A DNA stretch of 64,000 nucleotides from Saturnia japonica. Its lineage: Eukaryota; Arthropoda; Insecta; Lepidoptera; Saturniidae. The position numbers and the translations under genes were made by a program. The notes beneath the pieces are model-generated. The model worked only from the letters and a program-made list of their open reading frames with translations. It made no database searches and was not told the origin of the DNA. Below, piece by piece: positions 56,246 to 64,000 of this stretch (positions within the stretch are counted from its first letter, which is position 1; every line of letters begins with the position of its first letter). Where the stretch lies: contig CM065321.1 of assembly GCA_033032175.1 (NCBI GenBank), positions 14,344,501 through 14,408,500 on the forward strand, in the 5' to 3' direction.

Positions 56246-56780
56246 AACAAATGAAAACTGAATACCTAAAATTTAATAGCTAAGTCGCAAACAACAAAAT
56301 GTAGAAAGAGTAATAAATAAAACTTACATAATTTAGAAACCAGGGAACGCAATCTCGTTGAGGCCCATTTTCCTCTGCTATCGCATAAATACGACCCCTT
56401 CGGGAGTAGAACACGTATAAAACTAATATATTGTGCCATTTTTGTCCCCTATTAAATAGTATCCGTGGGTAACACGTTAATCATACGATAATAGCTCGGA
56501 AGTTCACTAGACAATGCTAATGTAAAACGGGAATTAACGTAAACCATTCTCTGAAAACGAGTCGTATTATTTTATGACTTTCCTGCTAAAATGTATCACT
56601 AACTGTACATTTCTAGCGTGTAATTAGTATTATGAATAATAATAATAATATTTTTTGTGTCTCTTGCTTCAAAATTAAGGATATTCTCATATAAACTTGC
56701 CGTTTTTCATTCCTTATTTACCACGTTGCTAGAGCATTTTGACTGGCCACCTACCTACCATCCTCAAATGGTACTTTTAG
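56246..56780. other. AT-rich stretch, nothing recognised
   Basis: Short (AAT)n at 56635-56650. Confidence 0.45.
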
Positions 56781-56784
56781 CGTT

Positions 56785-57235
56785 GAACCTTGCAAAGGCT
56801 GTAGTACTTTTACACAGTTGTAGTATTTGTAACCTACCGCAATTGTATACACATTCCCAAACCAAATAATTTGCACTGACTACACGCCTCTTACACTCTT
56901 ACAATTGTAAGCTTCTGCAATTATATACACGCTATACACATACTGCGCAACTATTACATTGTTTAATTGTAAACCACGGCAAACGTATGCCCATTCCCAA
57001 ATAAAATAAATGGCACAGGCTGCAACACTCTTACATTGTTTTAATTGTAAAGCACTGAAAACTTATACTCATTCCCAAATAAAATAAATTTCACTGGCTG
57101 CACCACTCTTGCACTGCTGCAATTAAAAACTACTGCAATTGTATACTCATTCCCAGATGAAATAAATTGCACAGCTAGCATCACTCTTACATTGTAAATT
57201 ACTGCAATTGTATACATATTCCTAGTCTACATAAA
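56785..57235 (+). repeat. Minisatellite, unit about 78 bp, five to six units
   Basis: The unit runs roughly: ACTACTGCAATTGTATACTC, CATTCCCAAATAAAATAAAT, TGCACTGGCTGCAACACTCT, TACATTGTTTTAATTGTAA. CATTCCCA starts at 56852, 56992, 57070 and 57148 with a mutated TATTCCTA at 57217: spacings 140 (two units, one degenerate), 78, 78 and 69. Units differ by scattered substitutions and small indels. Confidence 0.85.
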
Positions 57236-57404
57236 TGTATCAATACCAAATATAAATAATTCCTCAGATATAATGCAAGACGGGAAATCTGGTCTACGAG
57301 TTCATAATGTAAACAAGAAATAAGATGTCGTGGAGAGGAAAACTTCGTCCTTATTATTTATTTTCTCTCTCGTTTCAGGCCGTTAAGAATTATATATGAT
57401 TCAT

Positions 57405-57808
57405 AAACATACATATTTGAATACATAGTTCTTGGAACTTTGGCAAGTAGTTATGGAATGTATACTCGAATGTTTAAAATAATATTAAGTTATGGCAAAA
57501 GCAACTTAGTAAAAGGAAACACAGTCAGAGAGATATTTGATGAATACGTTTTATTAGAAATCTATTACTGTCGCGCTGTCCCCGAAAGTCCAAATAGAGC
57601 ACGAGAGAGACAACTGCAGCTCGGACTGATATACCTATGTAAAGTAGACGAAATTATAAGTTCATATTCCCCCGTTTCGTCCTTCCTAAACTGGATCGAT
57701 TTAATATTTTGTTCAGGAATGAGAACGACTTTCACTAGCATAATGTTATTTTTAATATTCGTCTTTATTTGCTGGATATCTAAAAACGCTGGTATTATTA
57801 GGCATTAA
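57405..57808 (+). CDS. Unrecognised open frame of 134 codons (weak)
   Basis: Open from just after a TAA near 57402 to TAA at 57806, long for this AT-rich DNA. First ATG is at 57453. Segments: NTVREIFDEYVLLEIYYCRA, ESPNRARERQLQLGLIYLCK, and a hydrophobic, membrane-like C-terminus TSIMLFLIFVFICWI. A good acceptor match, TTTTCTCTCTCGTTTCAG, ends at 57378, but a stop lies between it and the frame. No family recognised. It may be chance, a decayed transposon piece or part of an unknown gene. Confidence 0.2.
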
Positions 57809-58089
57809 AGGCTCCAAGATTTTATTATAATTAATACATGAAAAAAAACAAAATACCATCCAGGGACAAAAAGGAGGAAGAAGGTTATATATAATATGTC
57901 CTAATTGTTAATAATGCGTTTTCTCTTAGTACATACGAAATGGCTATACAACTGCTTTCAACTTGGTAGGATGTATTGTTGTTTTATAATAATAATTTCA
58001 ATTTAACTTTGAGACACCAGTAGCAAACAGATAAGAGATTATAGTTTTATTGTATGTTAGATTACAATATGGTCCAAATATAATAAAAC
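57809..58089. other. Nothing recognised
   Basis: AT-rich spacer. Confidence 0.5.
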
Positions 58090-58645
58090 AACCGGCCAAG
58101 TGCGAGTCGGACGTTCTGTAATTGTACAACCACATTCACAAAAATAATTAGGTAACAATACTAAAGGAAGCACCTTATAAGTATAACGAAATGATAAACT
58201 ATATTGTGCAACAAACTTAACATTGCTTTTGGAAAACTGTTGTCCCCATACATCGATATATGCCGCGGTCAGTTTACTAACTGCATATAAGTTTATAATC
58301 GCAATTTTTTTTTAATTGTGATATACTTAATTACAATGTGGATTATTTCTTTTACTTGTGCCGCAAGATACTGCTTCTTGCCAAATTTCATGATTTTAGG
58401 TCAACTTGAAGGACCTTACAGGTTTTTATCATCTTTGCATAAAGAGCCGCATTTTTTAATTGCATTGACTTAGAAGTTTCATTTTTTCACAGCGCCAAGG
58501 GATTGCAGACCTGAGTATTTGAAATTATTTTCATCTTGATATCTTTACGAATTCCTGATAAAAAGGGTCTTGTCAGACAGAAACTCAGACGGTCAACGAA
58601 GTGAACCTATAAGGGATTTTGCCCTTGAGGTATGGTACCCTAAAT
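58090..58645 (+). repeat. Lepidopteran interspersed repeat (GGCCAAGTGCGAGTCGG type), full-length copy
   Basis: Begins ACCGGCCAAGTGCGAGTCGG, contains GTGCCGCAAGATACTGCTTC, AATTTCATGATTTTAGGTCA and CAGACAGAAACTCAGACGGT, and ends CAACGAAGTGAACCTATAAG ... GAGGTATGGTACCCTAA. Both ends and the order match a repeat I know to be very common across moths and butterflies. Its class is unclear to me; it has no coding part. Confidence 0.8.
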
Positions 58646-59379
58646 ATGGAAAATCTGCAATAATGTAATTGATAAAAATAATAAATTCAGAGGCTCAGAG
58701 CATAGTATAGAAAATTATGAATATTTGTCAAATATCTATTAAGGAAAAGCGATGCTAAAGCAGAATCTACACATAAAGCCAGACCATTAGTTTTATGCTC
58801 ATTCATGCGACAAAAAATATGACTTCATCATCCCTTCAGAATCATCGCATAAAGGAAGCCTTTTATTTTATTTTCTCAACTTCAACTGCAGGTTTATATT
58901 TATCTATAGAAATAATTAATCATAAAAAGTAAGGCTATTAAGTAGTGACGTTTGTTTATCATACAATTTGTAATTAATCAAGCTATTTCGTGACGTGACT
59001 GTTAATTTTGTACTTATTATTCTCTGAGTAAGAATTATTACTCATAAAGGATTATTTTTAGAAAAATGTAGCCTACTTAGTCCGAAGCTTATTAAGAGAA
59101 CTATCGTTCAAACAATAAATGTTATATTAATGTAATAATAAACATTTATTGGGAATGTGAATTTGGGAATTTAGTTATTCTTGTAAAGTAAAACTGCTAC
59201 GAAGTGTCCCGAAATAAATTAAAAACAATTGAATTGTTAACGTGAATTAATTATAGATTACCTACCTATAACTGCATATTTAACAGATTTTAAATTATAC
59301 TGAATATGAAGGCAATAGCACCTTCACTTATATCCCAAAGTTTCATACACGTTTCTACTAATAATTTTCTTACGCCATC
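58646..59379. other. AT-rich stretch, nothing recognised
   Basis: No supported frame. Confidence 0.45.
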
Positions 59380-59510
59380 GGGTTCTTCGAGCGTAACGTG
59401 AAGACATATTTATGCAGGCTAGCATGACAGTGGCCACCATTGGTAGATTTCCAATTTCTCGGCAATCGCCTTTGTTTTTGTATTATACTGTGTTTACTAT
59501 CAGGGATGGA
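59380..59510 (-). repeat. Dispersed repeat R5, copy 2
   Basis: Minus strand: GGCGATTGCCGAGAAATTGG, CTACCAATGGTGGCCACTGT, CATGCTAGCCTGCATAAATA, TGTCTTCACGTTACGCTCGA. Inverted relative to 55490-55625. Confidence 0.7.
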
Positions 59511-61597
59511 GCCTTCACTTTAACGGGCTACTATTTAAAAAAACAGTGGTTTCCAATAGACTTTACTGTAAACTAGGCGTGGCAACCATACTAATATACC
59601 ATTGCTCATATGTATAATAAACACAATATATTTATACAAGTATTGGTGAGTATTGGATTATTGCTTGCTACGCCCACAATAAATCTGAAACCGGCTTACT
59701 GAAGCGAATCTACGGTAAAATCCTTCAATGACTTATAACAGGAAATATATTTGACCTAATATTCTTTCGCTTTTCGTAAATGACCAGTCGGAAAGACCTC
59801 TACGAATCTAAGGGTTCTCTTAATTTCTCAGCTACTCGTGGTCCATGTCACAGTGGACTTTTTTCAGACGTAACCAGTAAGGACGACTCGTCGAGCGTTA
59901 GTAATGTAAATGAGAATACAATCAAAAAATGGTTTTTTGACGATGTTGTATTTTGATGTTTATACAATGTATCCGGATATGAGAAAAGGATTTTAGCACT
60001 TTGTCACCTTGTGTATGTGATGGACAAAATTTATAGAGTGTTTTCTTTAGATCAGTTTTAGGTTAAAAGTGAGGTAGAAGGAACTTCTGATATAATTTTT
60101 CGTAATTTAAGACAGTTTCGAAATAAAAAGATTAGTTTTTTTTTAAAAAATTTTATTCTTACCTTTTTAAATAATTTATATATAACGCAAAAATAGAATA
60201 ATAGCATGGTATCTTTTATAATACATGGGTATTATAGACGCTCCAAAATAAAAGCGTAGTATAATGCACCTTTCTGATGGATAATAAAATTGTCCTGATA
60301 AAAAAAAATTTTGATTTAAACTTTTTATTATTTAAAGCTCATAGGTATACAGCTAAATAAACGATAATTTATAAAAAATACATACTTATTATAATAAAAA
60401 CATGAAACCAAAATCAAAAAATTCTGATAAGATTGGGCAGATCAATATGTCTCTAGAACAGTCATATTAATAAATCTTATTTAAACTTTTAAATAACTTA
60501 TCTTATTTCAGTGAGTCTTACCTACCATTTCTAATCTGCTCCAGTTAATAAGTAATACCGGTTATTCCACTATAATAATTGAATAATTTCCTAAAAAAGG
60601 ATAGTTTGCTTTTTAATCAGTTTAATTATGTTTATTATATATAATTCATTAGTAATTATGATGTTAATAAATATATAAAATATAAATTGGTAGGAACAGC
60701 TTACCATTAAAAAAAGAACTTGAGATCGGTAAACTGTACCCATTCATTTAGGCAATTTATCGGCGTTGCGTTCATTTCATAAAGATATATAGAGTCTTGA
60801 AAGCCGAGTAATTGTAAAAATTAATACAATGGCCATTTGGTTGCTTCACATAAATAAAAACCTTCATTAAACCCGAAGAGAATTAAGGGTTATCGGATAA
60901 CCGAGGCAAGGGTAGACCTGTCTACCATACGATATAAAGTCTGGGTATAGGACGAACGTTACCACATTGGGGTACATATGCGAAACCATGGAATTCAGTA
61001 AAAGGGATAACTAAAATTCCAACTTATTTATAAGTTTAAATACCTGCTCAAAGTGCTTGTAAAAACTGGTCCATATGGATCTTAAATAAACCAACAATAT
61101 ATTATGACCATCGGTTTGGCCAAATTATTAATCGGGGTTCACCTCGAATACACGTTGTATTTTGTTCCACAACCTTTCGTAAATTACTCGTCGTCAGTGA
61201 CTTTTAACAAATCAGGAAGTTTGTTATAATAACAATGGCGAAAACTCGCCGGGTGTGATCCCTACCAAAGATAGCATTGATAGACGCATTGTCCTTTAAC
61301 CCTTACATTTACTCGTCAAATTTGTCATTCCTACACTAACTTAGACCATTACTTTTGTACTAGTAAATACCGCAAATGAAAATAATGGCTCCAGGCTGAA
61401 TCTTACTTCACCCTGTTACTGGAGAATTGGTAATTTTCCAACACTAGCTGAAATCCTGTTCAGACGAGAGTCAGCCGGATGTCGAGCTGTCGGGAATCTC
61501 TCTCGGTAAATTCGCAATGCACGCGAAGCATTCCCGCGAGCTTCTCCAAGGCACATTATTCATTAACATGCTACCGTATTCACGAACACTATAAACA
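59511..61597. other. Unique DNA, GC-richer at 61430-61560
   Basis: Two kilobases without recognised genes or repeats. GCCGGATGTCGAGCTGTCGG and GCACGCGAAGCATTCCCGCG mark an island at 61470-61540 that may be conserved noncoding DNA. Confidence 0.4.
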
Positions 61598-61683
61598 TCT
61601 TTATTATTCTGTAACAGATTTTAGAAAGCGCTTATTATAAAGTTGGTCTTCAAAATTATTAAAGAATATGAAGCGTTATGGAA
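61598..61683 (+). repeat. 86-bp exact repeat, copy 2
   Basis: See copy 1 at 56160-56245. Confidence 0.9.
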
Positions 61684-62129
61684 TCAATGAACTAAACAAA
61701 AGTGAGGTTAACCTCAAATAAATATTAAAATCATGCTCATACGTGTTGAATTTATAAAACGAAATATGTAATCACTCTCACTTTTCTTGTAAATTCACTT
61801 AAATTTGAATAAGTCTTTTTGTTTTATCACTTTCAAATTAATATATTGTTATTCTTATTTCACCAAACTTAAATATATTTGTTGTTATTATTATAATATA
61901 TTACATTATATTCTTTACGTCACTATACTAAATTTTGATAAAAAAAGCAACATGGCGCGTAACCGAAAAACGTGACGATTGCTACAAAATTTCTCCCATA
62001 CGTCGATAAAGAAGTTTCACTTCAATAAACAAATATATAAATAGAAGAAAAGGGAGCCGATGTAAATCCAGAACTATAGGTATAAAATAAAATGTTTTTA
62101 ATGCCTGTATTTGGCACTAAAAAATTCCA
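61684..62129. other. AT-rich stretch, nothing recognised
   Basis: No supported frame. Confidence 0.45.
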
Positions 62130-62472
62130 AATCTATGGAATGTAGTATGACAGGAAAGTGGATGAAATAAGAAATTATCAAATAAGAGCTAAAACAGAAG
62201 TAACAGACATCCTGTCTACAATTAACCAGCAAAAGTGGAGGTAGCTAGCCCATATGATGAAAACAAGATAGCCAAAATTGTGTAAAGTAATAACAGACTG
62301 GTATCCTATGAACAGTAAACGGAGTAGGGGAAAGCAACTAGGAAAAATAGAGGACTATTTAAAGCTCACAGCCGTTCCTAACTGGAGAAGAGTGGCCTGT
62401 GATAGAACTCAACGGAAACATCTAGAAGAACCATTTGCCAAGATATATAATGTATTGAGAAACACACTTTAA
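62130..62472 (+). pseudogene. C-terminal fragment of an APE-type LINE (endonuclease-reverse transcriptase family), copy 2
   Basis: One frame with two internal stops reads VDEIRNYQIRAKTEVTDI, STINQQKWR, stop, LAHMMKTR, stop, then WYPMNSKRSRGKQL and VPNWRRVACDRTQRKHLEEP, ending NTL and TAA at 62470. This is the C-terminal tail typical of a widespread lepidopteran LINE family. DNA-level similarity to 4983-5240 is clear (ACCAGCAAAAGTGGAGGT; AACTGGAGAAGAGTGG). Starts abruptly near 62130, so 5'-truncated. Confidence 0.8.
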
Positions 62473-63667
62473 CCAAATTATCTAATTCGGGATAATATAC
62501 AAAAAATTACATAAAATCTTATAAACATGTATTATCATACAACTAAAATTTAATTAAATATATTGGGGTAGTTAGAACTTTTTAACTAATTTAAATAAAG
62601 AAAATATTACGGTTATAGACATTCAACATTTACTTTTGTAAATGAGTAAAATACACCTTGCAAAAGAGAAGCAAAAAATAGAAGACAAATCTGTCCTACG
62701 ATACCCTTTCATTATAGCTCGTCCAAGTTTATGGACATGTCGTTAATGTTAGGTCGCTAAGACGCCTGTCTATTTTCGTGTACGGGAAACTACCGCAGCT
62801 GATAAATCACCAGTGCCATCAAATACGTAGATACTTACTACGCGATATACGTAGGATGAATTGGATAAGTTTTGGTTACTATCTACCCTACTATTTCCAT
62901 AAAATATTAGATAAAAATTAAATTTTAAGCCAGTTTTCTAAATACTGACAATATTACGAGTACGTACCCTACCGTCGTAGTCATCTTTTTTCTCATTACA
63001 GCACAGTAAAGTGACGGCATTCTGCCTGATGGTAAGCACAGAACAATTCAAAAACAACAGCGAACATCTAGAATTCGAGAATACATCGCCGGTCGCTGAT
63101 TGCCGAGAAGTGTCAAGTCTAATAAAAGTCACCTTAAGAGTTTTATCACACTATGTGCTTGGTGATCGTAATCATCTTATTGCTGATACTTTATCACCTC
63201 GCTTGATCACTGGATATACACCCGGCTGCTCCAGATACATGCTATTAACTTCCACTATCTTGGGTATTACACCTGATCTCGATCAAGTCGGAGGAAACAA
63301 ATTGTCGTATCTCACAGCAAGACTGCATCCATTTAATAAGGTTAAAATATACAATAGAAATAATTCTTAAAGAACTGTATGAAACATTTTCACGATGGGC
63401 CCTATTCAACATTTCAAAATGGTACTGTCGTTAACACTAACAACAAATGGTATTCAAATTGTCAACATGCTTAATTTATTAGGCCGCTAATAACGTGATT
63501 AACATAATGGTAAATACAATTTTAAACGACAAACAATTCAACACCAACCAGACAATGCAACAATATTTAGTCCTATTGAATTATAACGCGCGATATGAAA
63601 TTAAGCCAAGCATAAATTACTATTCTAATCTGACCTCAATATCGTTAGCTTTAAGTCTGATTTCGCT
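62473..63667. other. Mostly unique DNA with one unexplained frame
   Basis: 63011-63370 is open for 119 codons (CLMVSTEQFKNNSEHLEFEN; VLGDRNHLIADTLSPRLITG) but has no recognised domain. Its beginning, ATTCTGCCTGATGGTAAGCA, looks like a common lepidopteran repeat motif, so I do not call it a gene. Confidence 0.35.
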
Positions 63668-63732
63668 TTTATTATTATGCCCTTATCCTTTTTCCACTTA
63701 AGTAGGGTCAGCACAACACGTTTTTATCTTCA
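63668..63732 (-). mobile_element. RTE-type LINE 3' end, very short
   Basis: The minus strand reads KTCCADPT and TAA, then GTGGAAAAAGGATAAGGGCA and an ATAATAATAA tail. This is the extreme 3' end of the same RTE family as at 27.6 and 39.2 kb. Confidence 0.7.
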
Positions 63733-64000
63733 ATTTTTTTTTATTGTGATATACTTAATTACAATGTGGATTGTTTCTTTTACTTGTGCCGCAAGATACT
63801 GCTTCTTGCCAAATTTCATGATTTTAGGTCAATTTGAAGGACTTACAGGTTTTTATCATCTTTGCATAAAGAGCCGCATTTTTTAATTGCATTGACTTAG
63901 AAGTTTATTTTTTATTGCCAAGGGATCAAATCTAGTATTTGAAAAGTTTTAGATATTTACAATTCCGAAAAAATGTTTAATCTACAGAAATCAACGGTAA
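63733..64000 (+). repeat. Lepidopteran GGCCAAGTG-type repeat, 5'-truncated copy
   Basis: From TTTTTATTGTGATATACTTA to TAAAGAGCCGCATTTTTTAA and TGCATTGACTTAGAAGTT it is nearly identical to 58310-58480, then it diverges. Its left side abuts the RTE tail. It may continue beyond the window. Confidence 0.8.

Noticed and set aside
63011..63370. 119-codon plus frame as a gene
   Set aside because: No domain recognised and its start resembles a common lepidopteran repeat motif.
1..64000. CRISPR arrays, operons, bacterial genes
   Set aside because: Nothing of the kind; tandem arrays seen are eukaryotic minisatellite or transposon units.
1..64000. Endogenous viral or LTR-retrotransposon sequences
   Set aside because: No LTR pair, gag, protease, integrase or viral protein could be read in any frame.

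Overview
The window looks like nuclear DNA of a moth or butterfly (Lepidoptera). It is AT-rich by eye, and no host gene can be recognised with confidence. It is dense in transposable-element remnants typical of Lepidoptera: nonautonomous Helitrons (5' TC, 3' CTAG, inserted between A and T), tRNA-derived SINEs, RTE-type and other non-LTR retrotransposon tails, a short mariner, and the repeat beginning ACCGGCCAAGTGCGAGTCGG. I read it as a gene desert or the inside of a very long intron. All family assignments come from reading the sequence and from memory of these families; no database search was run.

Layout. 0-12.4 kb: two SINE families, four Helitron or Helitron-like copies, a decayed jockey/CR1-like LINE (3.88-4.98 kb, minus) holding a 151-bp tandem duplication, and an RNase H-bearing LINE tail with poly(A) (11.74-12.41 kb, minus). 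12.4-19.7 kb: mostly unique DNA with a Helitron at 15.5-16.2 kb, several GC-richer islands and a 54-codon candidate exon at 13.5 kb. 19.7-22.6 kb: the largest coding relic, a degenerate non-LTR retrotransposon with reverse transcriptase, a CCHC zinc knuckle and a C-terminal restriction-like endonuclease (minus). 22.6-30 kb: Helitrons, a retroposon tail, and an RTE tail split by a second LINE fragment (26.34-27.69 kb). 30-51 kb: dispersed repeats, SINEs and Helitrons with unique DNA between. 51.9-53.3 kb: a mariner reduced to its N-terminal half, followed by a Helitron-like element with internal tandem units. 55.5-57.2 kb: a LINE RNase H tail and a ~78-bp minisatellite. 58-64 kb: two copies of the GGCCAAGTG repeat, an 86-bp exact duplicate, another LINE tail and an RTE tail.

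None of the transposon proteins looks functional: every one is truncated, frameshifted or carries stops. The best targets for follow-up are the restriction-like-endonuclease retroelement, the nested LINE insertion, the head-to-head Helitron ends at 49.2 kb, the minisatellite at 57 kb and the few candidate exons.
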